Assembly (NCBI GenBank): GCA_028709385.1
Contig: JAQVXD010000015.1
Location: forward strand, 1-55,103
Origin: Fermentimonas sp.
GTDB taxonomy: Bacteria > Bacteroidota > Bacteroidia > Bacteroidales > Dysgonomonadaceae
Direction: 5' to 3'
DNA: 55,103 bases
The translations under genes and the position numbers were made by a program. The notes under the pieces were generated by a model. It was not told the DNA's origin. It ran no database searches and worked only from the letters and a program-made list of their open reading frames with translations. Below are positions 26,076 to 34,171 of the stretch, piece after piece (position 1 is the first letter of the stretch; the number at the start of each line of letters is the position of its first letter).

Positions 26076-27253
26076 CTGAAATACTTTGCGTTACTCATAA
26101 ATATCCACCATCCATCGGCGGTATGGAAAAACAAAGCTATGAGCTTATTAAAGGTTTAAGTAAATATTACAAAACCCATGTTATAGCCTATCAAAACGAC
26201 TCAAATAAAACTTTTTGGTTCGCCAGTTTGCGTTCAAAAATTCAGAAAGAACTTACTAAACATCCTGGAATCAAACTTATACATTTAAACGACGGATCAA
26301 TGGCAGCAGCATGTCTCTGGCTGCAAAAAAATATAGATATTCCGGTTGTTGTAACATATCACGGACTTGATATTACTTTTCCGCTTGACTTCTATCAAAC
26401 TAAGATAGTTTCGAAACTAAATAAGTATCAGGGAGCAATATGTGTGAGTGAATTTACACGAAATGAATGTATCAAAAGAGATTTCGATGAGAATAGTACA
26501 TTCACGGTCAGAAACGGAGTAGACATTTCTATGGGAGATATTCCTAAAGACAGTGAGTTTCTTGACAAACTAAGAAATCATTACGGCATTAATGTAATAA
26601 ACAAAAATATTATACTTGCAATCGGACGTCCGGTTAAAAGAAAAGGTTTTTCGTGGTTTATAAAAAATGTAATGCCGCATCTTGATGAAAATACAATATT
26701 CATAATGACAGGCCCGAAAAAAAGTGAACAATCATTCTTTGAGAAAAGTATACAACATATCCCGGGAGGTCATAATATTGAACTATTGCTTGGCATTGCC
26801 AACGACACTGAATCTTTAAATGAGGAACTGGCCAAGAATAAAAATGTTTTTCATCTTGGAAGCGTACCGTTTAGTGATTTAGTACAATTACTATCATTGG
26901 CAGATATTTTTGTTATGCCCAATATTGTTGTTGAAGGCGACGAAGAAGGTTTTGGTCTGGTAGCCCTTGAAGCTAGCATACGCGGAACATATGTTCTTGC
27001 TTCAGGAATAGAGGGTATTACAGATGCTGTGATAGACGGCAAAAACGGAACACTTTTACCTTCGAATGATGCAAAAGCATGGGCTGATAAAATAAAAGAG
27101 TTACTTATTGATAAAAATAAGCTACAGGAGTTGGCAGAGAAAGGGAAAAAATATACCATTGAAAATTATTCGTGGAACAATATGATAAGCGGGTATCATG
27201 AGGTATTCGAAATGATTATAAATCCTTTAACTAATTCACCCCATACCAGTTAA
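26072..27253 (+). CDS. Second family 4 glycosyltransferase
   Basis: The 393-residue GT-B protein begins in the ATGA overlap with the membrane protein gene (26072-26075). It has THKYPPSIGGMEKQSYELIKGL at the N-terminus, a YHGLDITFP acceptor-side motif, AIGRPVKRKGFSWFI at about 188 and VEGDEEGFGLVALEASIRG in the donor site near 288-306. It differs enough from the first GT4 to suggest a different linkage. Its stop TAA is only 1 base from the stop of the lactonase gene on the other strand and lies in a 14-base direct repeat. Confidence 0.87.
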   Translation: MTEILCVTHKYPPSIGGMEKQSYELIKGLSKYYKTHVIAYQNDSNKTFWFASLRSKIQKELTKHPGIKLIHLNDGSMAAACLWLQKNIDIPVVVTYHGLDITFPLDFYQTKIVSKLNKYQGAICVSEFTRNECIKRDFDENSTFTVRNGVDISMGDIPKDSEFLDKLRNHYGINVINKNIILAIGRPVKRKGFSWFIKNVMPHLDENTIFIMTGPKKSEQSFFEKSIQHIPGGHNIELLLGIANDTESLNEELAKNKNVFHLGSVPFSDLVQLLSLADIFVMPNIVVEGDEEGFGLVALEASIRGTYVLASGIEGITDAVIDGKNGTLLPSNDAKAWADKIKELLIDKNKLQELAEKGKKYTIENYSWNNMISGYHEVFEMIINPLTNSPHTS

Positions 27254-27264
27254 TTCACCCCATA
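27232..27264. repeat. 14-base direct repeat across convergent gene ends
   Basis: TAATTCACCCCATA occurs at 27232-27245 and 27251-27264, a 19-base period. The first copy encodes the C-terminus of the glycosyltransferase; the second supplies its stop codon and also the stop codon of the lactonase on the opposite strand. Confidence 0.8.
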
Positions 27265-28448
27265 GCTGAAAATTTTAAACAGACCGGTTTACTGATTTCA
27301 ATATCCTGATTTGTATCAGTGAGCAAACCTGTCTCCACATCAATCTTAAACACCTGAATTCTGTTTTCATCTCTGCCGGCAACCAGAAGAAATTTACCGT
27401 TTGGTGTAATCACAAAATTCCGTGGATGCTTTGCTGTAAGTTGATAACCCACCTTAGTCAGCATTCCGTCATCGGCATTAATAGAAAAGATTGCTATACC
27501 GTCAGCATTCAGTCTGTTTGAAGCATACAGGTAACGACCGTCAGGCGAGACATGGATATCAGCACTTCCACGGGCACCGGTTGTATCAGACACGATAGTT
27601 TGTATTAGCTCAGGACTACCATAGTTATAATCAAATACAAGTACTTCACCCGAAAGCTCTCCCAGCAAATAAAGATAACGACCACCGTCAGGGTAAAAAT
27701 CAAAGTGACGAGGACCTGTACCAGCAGGCACCGGAAACTCTTTCAGACTATTTTGCTGTAAAGAAGGTTGTCCTTCAAATGGTGTATCCACAACTGAGAG
27801 ACGGTATAGTTTGTCACTACCCAGATCAGCCGCAAAAAGAAAAATGCCATCAGGTGAATACATTACACTATGTAAATGAGGTCTCGATTGACGAACAGAA
27901 TCGGCACCGCTTCCTTCAAAAAACATAACAGAGTTGGCCGAGTTTATTCCACCTTCACTATTTATGTGAAAGGTTGTTATGCTGCCCCCACTATAATTTG
28001 CAGTATGCAGATATTTACCCTTGCTGTCTATCGTGATATAACAAGGATCGGGACTTAAAGTGGGCTGTGAATTAATCGGTGTGAGCAACCCTTTTTTCCT
28101 GTCAAATGAAAATGAGTTAACAGCACTATTATCCTTGCCTGCCTCACTTACAGCATAAACAAAGTTCATATCGGGACTTAATGTCAGATAAGAAGGATTT
28201 TCCATTTCAACCATACTAACAGAATCCGACACCCCTGTATCAGTGTTGAACTTATGAACATAAATTCCTTTACTGCCTTCATCAGAAGTGTAAGTGCCAA
28301 TAAGTAAAAACATATCTCCACTGTCACTTTGCAACTCTGAGACCCCTGCCCTCGCCTCATTAGATTGAGACCTGTCACTTGATTTATTTCCGGAGCATGA
28401 CGAAAGGAGGGCAACAGAAAGCAGCATAATTACTAGTTTATTAATCAT
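27255..28448 (-). CDS. Lactonase-family seven-bladed propeller lipoprotein (6-phosphogluconolactonase-like)
   Basis: The 397-residue protein starts with a lipoprotein signal (lipobox LLSSC, Cys18), then a propeller of the YbhE/Pgl lactonase family: LLIGTYTSDEGSKGIYV opening blade, PHLHSVMYSPDG, GTGPRHFDFYPDGRYLY-like repeats and KHPRNFVITPNGKFL near the end. E. coli Pgl, in the same family, is cytoplasmic and hydrolyses 6-phosphogluconolactone; a lipid-anchored envelope version must act on something outside, possibly aldonolactones. Ser/Asp-rich residues 20-40 form a tether. It is a single-gene unit on the minus strand, converging with the GT4 gene. Confidence 0.87.
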   Translation of the reverse strand: MINKLVIMLLSVALLSSCSGNKSSDRSQSNEARAGVSELQSDSGDMFLLIGTYTSDEGSKGIYVHKFNTDTGVSDSVSMVEMENPSYLTLSPDMNFVYAVSEAGKDNSAVNSFSFDRKKGLLTPINSQPTLSPDPCYITIDSKGKYLHTANYSGGSITTFHINSEGGINSANSVMFFEGSGADSVRQSRPHLHSVMYSPDGIFLFAADLGSDKLYRLSVVDTPFEGQPSLQQNSLKEFPVPAGTGPRHFDFYPDGGRYLYLLGELSGEVLVFDYNYGSPELIQTIVSDTTGARGSADIHVSPDGRYLYASNRLNADGIAIFSINADDGMLTKVGYQLTAKHPRNFVITPNGKFLLVAGRDENRIQVFKIDVETGLLTDTNQDIEISKPVCLKFSAMG

Positions 28449-28586
28449 AATTACGATTTATAATGTATCAATTACGAAATTAACTGAATTTTATCAATAA
28501 AACATCTTTATCGTGATAATTGCACAATATACTGATATTAAAAATAAGTGCCAATTCATATTATTCACATAGATTTTGCAATAAAA

Positions 28587-28618
28587 GTTGCGAATAATGC
28601 AGAGTCTGATTACTTTTG
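28587..28618 (+). promoter_or_regulatory. Predicted promoter of the DUF5606-cdsA unit
   Basis: GTTG at 28587-28590, then 20 bases, then TACTTTTG at 28611-28618 (TAnnTTTG). The -33 part lies in an imperfect inverted repeat (TTTGCAA and TTGCGAA, separated by six bases) that might be an operator. Confidence 0.45.
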
Positions 28619-28663
28619 CACTCGATAGAATGAAGAATTTTCTTTTTAATAATTATATAAAAC

Positions 28664-29128
28664 ATGCTAACCAAAATATTGTCAGTTGCCGGTCGCCCCG
28701 GTTTATACAAACTTATCTCTACGAGTAAAAATATGAATATCGTGGAATCCATGACCGATGGGAAAAGGATTCCTGTTTATATGCATGAAAAAATCGTTGC
28801 ATTAAGCGATGTTTCTATGTACACCAATGACGGTGATACACCTCTCCGAGATGTATTTAAGAAAATAAAAGAAAAAGAAAATAGCAAGCCGGTTGCACTT
28901 ACTTCGAAATCTTCGAACAAAGATTTTTTTAGTTATCTGGAAGAAGTTCTGCCTGATTATAATAAAGAAAGTGTTTATGCGTCTGACGTTAAGAAGCTGA
29001 TTTCCTGGTACAATATATTAATGGAACACAATATTGATCTTGAAGAAACAGAAGAGGCTGAAGGATCAAGTGAGGCAGAAGAATCAGGTGAGTCAGAAAA
29101 GGAAACTGAAACAAATCCAGAAGAATAA
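28664..29128 (+). CDS. DUF5606 domain protein
   Basis: This 154-residue soluble protein is of a family found almost only in Bacteroidetes. The N-terminal domain (residues 1-60: LSVAGRPGLYKLI, MTDGKRIPVY, ALSDVSMYT) looks like a small beta-barrel. A helical part (about 65-125) and a highly acidic, Glu/Ser-rich tail (126-154) follow. The function is unknown. It is probably co-transcribed with cdsA, 40 bases downstream. The acidic tail suggests a partner with a basic surface or simple solubility; neither can be shown here. Confidence 0.85.
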   Translation: MLTKILSVAGRPGLYKLISTSKNMNIVESMTDGKRIPVYMHEKIVALSDVSMYTNDGDTPLRDVFKKIKEKENSKPVALTSKSSNKDFFSYLEEVLPDYNKESVYASDVKKLISWYNILMEHNIDLEETEEAEGSSEAEESGESEKETETNPEE

Positions 29129-29168
29129 GGTAAGCCTAACAGGTAATTTCACGATACTCTGAGAAGTA

Positions 29169-30044
29169 TTGAGAATTGAGGTTTTTTTAAACGCATATAA
29201 ATTGAATATCAAGGACTTAGCAACACGTGCCGGTGCAGGCATTCTATACATACTAATTATATTACTGGGAGTACTGGGAGGAAGGTATTCTTTTCTAATA
29301 ATTTTTAGTACTATACTCGGTATCGCATTATTCGAATTCTACAGAATGATGGAGAAAGATACTTCGCATGCAATAAGTAAAATATTCAATATAATAATGG
29401 GTGTATTGATATTTTTCTCTGCTTTTTTATTTTTGGAGGATTTATCAAAAAGAATTCTACCTGTTACAGTTCTGTCTTATCTCTTAATATTAATTTCATC
29501 CACAACATTTATAAAGAGAAAAGATGTTTTGCATGGCATTATATACTCGGCATTCGGACAGATATACATAACCTTGCCAATGTGTTTACTAATGTTGCTT
29601 TCCTACTCCCAGCAATTTCTAAACGGAGGCAATGGTTATGACCATATACCGGTTCTTGCAATCTTTGTTTTTCTTTGGGTCAATGATACAGCAGCCTATT
29701 TTATAGGATCATTGATAGGCAAACATAAATTAATTGAGCATATTTCTCCAAAGAAGTCAATAGAAGGATTTATTGCAGGCATTTTCTTCACAGTAATTTC
29801 ATCGTTTATTTTTGCCCGGTTATTCCCCGAGTTATCAACAGTTTTATGGATTGTGTTTGCAGTAATAGTATCCCTGTTTGGCACTCTGGGCGATCTGTTT
29901 GAATCATTAATCAAACGCACAACTTCAGTCAAAGACTCCGGGAATTTAATACCCGGTCACGGAGGTATACTTGATAGAATTGACAGTATGCTTGTTGCTG
30001 TACCAGCGGTATTCCTTTACTTTATCATTTTTCAGTCTATTTAA
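29169..30044 (+). CDS. cdsA: Phosphatidate cytidylyltransferase
   Basis: The 291-residue integral membrane enzyme makes CDP-diacylglycerol from phosphatidic acid and CTP. The CdsA signature is intact near the C-terminus: SLIKRTTSVKDSGNLIPGHG followed by GILDRID. About seven hydrophobic segments precede it. The start is uncertain: TTG at 29169 gives the longest form, while TTG at 29202 (LNIKDLATRAGAG) lies just before the family's usual N-terminal helix and may be the true start. No ATG fits. It lies 40 bases after the DUF5606 gene. Confidence 0.94.
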   Translation: MRIEVFLNAYKLNIKDLATRAGAGILYILIILLGVLGGRYSFLIIFSTILGIALFEFYRMMEKDTSHAISKIFNIIMGVLIFFSAFLFLEDLSKRILPVTVLSYLLILISSTTFIKRKDVLHGIIYSAFGQIYITLPMCLLMLLSYSQQFLNGGNGYDHIPVLAIFVFLWVNDTAAYFIGSLIGKHKLIEHISPKKSIEGFIAGIFFTVISSFIFARLFPELSTVLWIVFAVIVSLFGTLGDLFESLIKRTTSVKDSGNLIPGHGGILDRIDSMLVAVPAVFLYFIIFQSI

Positions 30045-30160
30045 TACTTTCCTGCTATCATCATTTGACTTAATTTATCTAATTAATTTTCTTATTTTTT
30101 AAAACAAAAAGTCCTGTTTATACGTTTCAATAGTAGCTATAAATAAAAACACAGGTCGAA

Positions 30161-30379
30161 ATGAACAAGAAAGCAATTGGAACAAACGCCGGTATAATCT
30201 GGAATCTTTTAAATAATAACCAAAGATGGGACATCAAGCAGTTATGCAAAAATTCTGGTTTATCAGAAAAAGAAGTTTACAGCGCTATTGGTTGGCTTGC
30301 ACGGGAAAACAAGATTGAAATAGAAAAGTCTCCTAACGGCGATGAAGACTACTACCTTGTTATAGAATATTATTTCTGA
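30161..30379 (+). CDS. Small winged-helix protein
   Basis: The 72-residue protein is a single winged helix-turn-helix domain: helices NAGIIWNLLNN, DIKQLCKNS and EKEVYSAIGWLAREN, then a two-strand wing IEIEKSPNGDEDYYLVIE. Similar short wHTH proteins occur widely in Bacteroidetes without a known target. It has its own upstream gap of 116 bases and ends before a strong shared terminator. DNA binding is inferred from the fold; the pattern of acidic residues in the wing could instead mean protein contact. Confidence 0.8.
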   Translation: MNKKAIGTNAGIIWNLLNNNQRWDIKQLCKNSGLSEKEVYSAIGWLARENKIEIEKSPNGDEDYYLVIEYYF

Positions 30380-30405
30380 TTCCCTTATTAATAAAAAATA
30401 TAACA

Positions 30406-30438
30406 AAAAAGTCTGAAAGCAAATTTCAGACTTTTTTG
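30406..30438. terminator. Bidirectional intrinsic terminator
   Basis: A perfect 14-base stem (30406-30419 with 30425-30438) and a GCAAA loop. The A-rich and T-rich stem ends give T tracts on both strands, so it serves both the winged-helix gene and galE, which converge here. Confidence 0.85.
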
Positions 30439-30454
30439 TAATTAATTCAGTTCA

Positions 30455-31486
30455 TTACATGATGCCCTTTTCACGAAGACGTTTCTGCCAATTCCATGCA
30501 GAGAGCATAGTATCTTCCAGTGACTCCCGGGCAGTCCATCCTAATACTTTATTAGCCTTATCAGGTTGTGCCCAAATCTGCTCTATGTCTCCTTCACGGC
30601 GATTAACGATTTTATAGTTCAGAGATTCACCCGAAACTTTTTCAAAAATATTAATCAATTCGAGTACAGAAGCACCTTTACCAGTGCCCAGGTTAAAAAT
30701 CTCAACTTTTTCGTCAGATTTATCTTCCAACATTCTTTCTATAGCAATAACATGAGCTTTTGCAAGGTCGACAACATTTATAAAATCACGAATGCAAGAA
30801 CCGTCAGGAGTATTATAATCATCACCAAAAACACTTAATTGCTCACGTATACCAATACCGGTCTGTGTAATGAAAGGCACAAGGTTTTGAGGCACACCGA
30901 TAGGTAATTCACCTATTTCACCTGAAGGATGAGCACCAATTGGGTTAAAATAGCGAAGGATGATACTTTTGATGGGTGCACCCGAATGTACAAAATCCTG
31001 AATTATCTCTTCATTAATTTGCTTTGTATTTCCGTAGGGAGATGCAGCCGGTTTTATTGGTGCATTCTCATCAATAGGATTTTTGTCCGGTTCGCCGTAA
31101 ACGGTGCATGATGAAGAAAAAACTATACCTTTTACTTTATGTTCCGGCATTAATTCCAGCAAATTAATCAGCGATACAATATTGTTCCGATAATACAATA
31201 ATGGCTTGTGAACCGACTCGCCAACGGCCTTACTGGCGGCAAAATGAATTATTCCGTCGAAAGAGTGTTCTTTAAATAATGATTCCAGAGCATTTTTATC
31301 GGTACAATCCATTTCATAGAAAAGTGGCTTTATGCCTGATATCTTTGTAATTCCATCCAATACATCTGCATTGGAATTTGATAAATTATCTATTATTACT
31401 ACTTCATACCCAGCCCCTTGAAGTTCAACCACTGTATGAGATCCAATATATCCGGTTCCACCGGTTACCAAAATTTTTCTGTTCAT
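30455..31486 (-). CDS. galE: UDP-glucose 4-epimerase
   Basis: The 343-residue extended short-chain dehydrogenase has the NAD-binding GGTGYIG at 9-15 and the catalytic pair Tyr151 and Lys155 (SPYGNTK), with Ser/Thr at SSSCTVYG (124-131). Length and the IGAHPSGEIGE and GTGKGASVLE segments are typical of GalE. It interconverts UDP-glucose and UDP-galactose (possibly the N-acetyl forms), feeding envelope polysaccharides. It is a single gene with a predicted promoter just upstream, diverging from a FemAB-like gene. Confidence 0.96.
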   Translation of the reverse strand: MNRKILVTGGTGYIGSHTVVELQGAGYEVVIIDNLSNSNADVLDGITKISGIKPLFYEMDCTDKNALESLFKEHSFDGIIHFAASKAVGESVHKPLLYYRNNIVSLINLLELMPEHKVKGIVFSSSCTVYGEPDKNPIDENAPIKPAASPYGNTKQINEEIIQDFVHSGAPIKSIILRYFNPIGAHPSGEIGELPIGVPQNLVPFITQTGIGIREQLSVFGDDYNTPDGSCIRDFINVVDLAKAHVIAIERMLEDKSDEKVEIFNLGTGKGASVLELINIFEKVSGESLNYKIVNRREGDIEQIWAQPDKANKVLGWTARESLEDTMLSAWNWQKRLREKGIM

Positions 31487-31521
31487 ATTATCTAAATGTT
31501 AATGATATTTCTATTTACTTT

Positions 31522-31529
31522 CAAAATTA
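31522..31529 (-). promoter_or_regulatory. Predicted -7 element of galE
   Basis: On the minus strand TAATTTTG (TAnnTTTG) ends 35 bases before the galE start; no -33 TTTG at ideal spacing is seen. Confidence 0.35.
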
Positions 31530-31588
31530 CTAAAAATAAAGGTTGTTTGGGTAAGCTTACACAAATAATCATAAATGTTTTGTGATTA

Positions 31589-31617
31589 TTGTATTTTAAA
31601 TATTATTAGTATTTTTG
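31589..31617 (+). promoter_or_regulatory. Predicted promoter of the FemAB-like gene
   Basis: TTG at 31589-31591, 18 bases, then TATTTTTG at 31610-31617. Transcription would begin near 31624, downstream of the ATG at 31575 and upstream of the one at 31635, which decides the start of the next gene. Confidence 0.4.
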
Positions 31618-31634
31618 TCTTATATGTTTGGGAT

Positions 31635-32624
31635 ATGATTGAATACGTTGTTAAAACATATTACAAAAAAGAGGATCTGCCGGAGTTGAATGATATAAAT
31701 TTTTTCCACTACACTTCATCATTCGATTGGTATAGTAATTCTTCTGCATATACCCCATTTATGATTGTTGTCTTTGATGATAAAAAACCAATAGCTGCTC
31801 TTTTTGCTTTTATTGTCAGAAGAAACCGGGTTTTACGTGGCTCAATTTTTAAAAGGTGCTTTGTATCCCAACAACCATCGTTTTTTGATGAAAACTACGA
31901 GAAAACAGACATATTCAATTTACTCGTTAAGCATCTTGTGAATGAAGTAAAGAACAAAGTGTTTTTAATACGTTACGACACAATTAGCAGTACAGTTTTT
32001 GGTTATAAAGGATTCAGGGAAAACAGATTTTACTCCACCAGGTGGATCAATATTAAAAATTCACTGCAGAAAAAGAGAAAAATATGGGATCAACTATCCA
32101 CATCCAGAAAAAATCAAGTCAACAAGGCGATCAGAAAAGGAGTTAAAATAGAAGAGTTCAATTCAGAGGATAATTTACCTGAGATTTATAAACTTATTGA
32201 AACAACCAACAATAAAAAAATATCGCATAGATTCCCCCCTTATCAATACTTCGAGAATTTTTACCGATACTATATTTTAAATGGTAAAGGGAAAATATTA
32301 ATAACCCGCTACCAGAATAAAATTATTGGTGGTGCAATTCTTGGCTTTGAAGGTACAAAAACAGTATACTGTCTCTATTATTGGGGTAAATCAAAACGAT
32401 ATAAAAATTTATATCCCACTATCTTCACCATATATTCAGCAATGCATTTAGCAGAAGACAGTGGTTTTAAGTTTTTTGATTTTATGGATGTCGGGTATAT
32501 AAACAAAAATACCGGCAGACCGAGGTTTTTACTACAGTTTGGAGGTAAGCAATCGGCCACAAGACGCTGGTACAGATATAATTGGGGATTATTCAACTTT
32601 TTCGCTAACAAATTTCATGAATAG
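31635..32624 (+). CDS. FemAB-like GNAT-fold acyltransferase
   Basis: I chose the ATG at 31635 (MIEYVVKTYY): the longer form from 31575 adds 20 hydrophobic residues and would start upstream of the predicted promoter. The 329-residue protein has the two-lobed GNAT layout of FemAB/CelD-type enzymes: a first lobe with AALFAFIVRR, a basic linker LSTSRKNQVNKAIRKGV that is characteristic of the family, and a second lobe ending in FDFMDVGYINKNTGRPRFLLQFGG. Such enzymes attach amino acids from aminoacyl-tRNA, or acyl groups, to peptidoglycan precursors or exopolysaccharide. Substrate unknown; galE on the other side of the promoter region hints at envelope glycans. Confidence 0.82.
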   Translation: MIEYVVKTYYKKEDLPELNDINFFHYTSSFDWYSNSSAYTPFMIVVFDDKKPIAALFAFIVRRNRVLRGSIFKRCFVSQQPSFFDENYEKTDIFNLLVKHLVNEVKNKVFLIRYDTISSTVFGYKGFRENRFYSTRWINIKNSLQKKRKIWDQLSTSRKNQVNKAIRKGVKIEEFNSEDNLPEIYKLIETTNNKKISHRFPPYQYFENFYRYYILNGKGKILITRYQNKIIGGAILGFEGTKTVYCLYYWGKSKRYKNLYPTIFTIYSAMHLAEDSGFKFFDFMDVGYINKNTGRPRFLLQFGGKQSATRRWYRYNWGLFNFFANKFHE

Positions 32625-32728
32625 TATGTTTTTATTGTGAATAAATACAAATATCTCGACATTTAATCATAGAATTGTGCGCTTTTTCACTAAATAAATT
32701 TAAAACAGAACATTTACAGGGTCTATAA

Positions 32729-32760
32729 TTTGGAAAGTAGGAACTGACACTGTATATTTG
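32729..32760 (+). promoter_or_regulatory. Strong Bacteroidetes-type promoter with no gene downstream
   Basis: TTTG at 32729-32732, exactly 20 bases, then TATATTTG at 32753-32760: a full match to both consensus elements. It points away from the FemAB-like gene into an intergenic stretch that ends in a terminator; the next gene lies on the opposite strand. Confidence 0.55.
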
Positions 32761-32766
32761 CATCGT

Positions 32767-32836
32767 GTTTTTCATGGTATTAGATTTAAGGTTAACAATG
32801 AAGATTGGTTGTCGTGAGACAACCATTCCTTTTTTA
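32767..32836 (+). ncRNA. Candidate small RNA of about 70 nucleotides
   Basis: Predicted start about 7 bases after the consensus -7 element and end at the T tract after the hairpin at 32806-32825. An in-frame ATG at 32774 opens 26 codons (MVLDLRLTMK...), but this frame runs through the terminator hairpin and T tract, so a peptide is less likely than an RNA. It does not resemble tRNA, 6S or SRP RNA by eye. Identification rests only on promoter plus terminator in a gap of 259 bases (32625-32883). Confidence 0.4.
32806..32835 (+). terminator. Intrinsic terminator after the candidate small RNA
   Basis: Stem TGGTTGTC (32806-32813), loop GTGA, stem GACAACCA (32818-32825), then ATTCC and six T. It could also end transcripts of the FemAB-like gene. 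On the minus strand no T tract follows, so it is not a terminator for plsC. Confidence 0.65.
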
Positions 32837-32883
32837 TATACCTGCCATAAGTAATAACATGATTACAACAAGATTTTTTGAAT

Positions 32884-33621
32884 TTAATCATGCTTATACT
32901 TTTCCCAGAGTTCTGAATGTATTATTTCTTTTGTTTTATTGATTACTTTAGGTATTGACTCTTCAGTTATTTCTTCCGGGGGAATTGGTTTATGTATAAC
33001 CAGCTCAAGTTTCCCGGGTTTCAAATTTAACGTATTTCTCTTTAGCACATCAAAAGAACCGTTTATGGTTAATGGCACTATGGGAATATTCAATTCATGT
33101 GCAATGTAGTACGCACCCATTTTAAATCGTCCCATCTTACCGGTATGTGTGCGAGCACCCTCAGGAAAAATTACCATAGATACGCCATCTTTAATTTTTT
33201 CTTTGGCGTTGATTATACTTGTTGCTCTTGCACCGGGACTTGAATTATTTACAAAAACATGCCCGGCTTTCTCAGAAGCATATCCAACAAAGGGAATTTT
33301 GCGTAAACTGTGTTTTTGCATCCATATTACATTATGATTTAAAAAGCCGTAAACCAAAAATATATCATATGCACCCTGATGATTCGCAACAAAAATATAG
33401 GACTGTTTGGGATCAAGATTTTCATGTCCGCGAGTTTTGACTCTGCATAATGATAACCAGCAAGTAAGCCTACACCACCATTTAGGGGGATAGTAACCCC
33501 AGAATTTACTACCAAAAAGAGATGTCATAATCATGACAATCAAAGCTGTGATAAGTGTTATCACAAGAAATACCGGAACAAAAACGATCCATTTATATAA
33601 AAAAAACAGAGCTTTTATCAC
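32884..33621 (-). CDS. plsC: 1-acyl-sn-glycerol-3-phosphate acyltransferase
   Basis: The 245-residue protein has an N-terminal membrane helix (about residues 10-32) and the acyltransferase signature HX4D at His81-Asp86 (NHQGAYD), with the second block FPEGARTH near 152 that binds the glycerol phosphate. It transfers a second acyl chain to lysophosphatidic acid to make phosphatidic acid, the substrate of CdsA encoded about 3 kb away. The start ATG at 33621 directly precedes the hydrophobic helix. It is a single-gene unit on the minus strand. Confidence 0.92.
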   Translation of the reverse strand: MIKALFFLYKWIVFVPVFLVITLITALIVMIMTSLFGSKFWGYYPPKWWCRLTCWLSLCRVKTRGHENLDPKQSYIFVANHQGAYDIFLVYGFLNHNVIWMQKHSLRKIPFVGYASEKAGHVFVNNSSPGARATSIINAKEKIKDGVSMVIFPEGARTHTGKMGRFKMGAYYIAHELNIPIVPLTINGSFDVLKRNTLNLKPGKLELVIHKPIPPEEITEESIPKVINKTKEIIHSELWEKYKHD

Positions 33622-33814
33622 TTTTTAATATTATTCAGAAAAACAATTTTACAAAAATAAAAAAAAGATGTTGATTAAAGTACTTAAATAGACTTTTCGA
33701 TACTTTTATCCATAACCGTCTGTTAAAAAAATTTTTATCTCAAATAATTTCCTAGTTTGTTGAATTTTGTGTTTATTTGTGCTACGAAATCAATAACATA
33801 ATTATTATACACAC

Positions 33815-34099
33815 ATGAAAGAGTTTGCAAAATACATCGGCGTTATAGTAATGCTTATAGGCGTTGCTTTTTTGGTCATCCCATTTCTTATGGGTACTAC
33901 CACTAACAATAATCTAATCATTGGAATGGTTTTGATAATTAACGGTATGTTGGGACACATCTTTATCAACAACATGAAAAAGGGCAGTACAATCAGCAAT
34001 ATCCTATGGGCTATTTTCTTATTCATTGTGCCATTTGTAATTTATTTCTTTGCGAAAAAGAGTGCATATTCAGAAGAAGAATTTGCAGCATACAACTAA
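33815..34099 (+). CDS. Small three-helix membrane protein of unknown function
   Basis: The 94-residue protein has three hydrophobic segments (about 7-27, 34-52 and 61-78) and an acidic C-terminus SEEEFAAYN in the cytoplasm if the positive-inside rule holds. No motif identifies a function. The gene ends before a strong shared terminator, stands alone on the plus strand between plsC and kdsB, and has good coding character, with an in-frame ATG preceded by an A-rich stretch. The overlapping opposite-strand frame is not credible. Confidence 0.72.
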   Translation: MKEFAKYIGVIVMLIGVAFLVIPFLMGTTTNNNLIIGMVLIINGMLGHIFINNMKKGSTISNILWAIFLFIVPFVIYFFAKKSAYSEEEFAAYN

Positions 34100-34137
34100 T
34101 TTGATTTCATTGTAAACAACTGCAATAAAAATATAAT

Positions 34138-34171
34138 AAAATACCCCGGAAATTTTAACCCGGGGTATTTT
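34138..34171. terminator. Bidirectional intrinsic terminator
   Basis: A 12-base stem, AAAATACCCCGG (34138-34149) with CCGGGGTATTTT (34160-34171), and a 10-base loop. T and A runs on each side make it functional both for the small membrane protein gene and for kdsB; it starts about 40 bases after the first and ends next to the kdsB stop codon. Confidence 0.85.

Noticed and set aside
31575-31634. Extra 20-residue hydrophobic N-terminus (possible signal anchor) for the FemAB-like protein
   Set aside because: The predicted promoter lies inside this stretch and the family does not have such a helix.
32774-32854. 26-codon frame within the candidate small RNA
   Set aside because: It runs through the terminator hairpin and T tract and has no support as a protein; kept only as an alternative.
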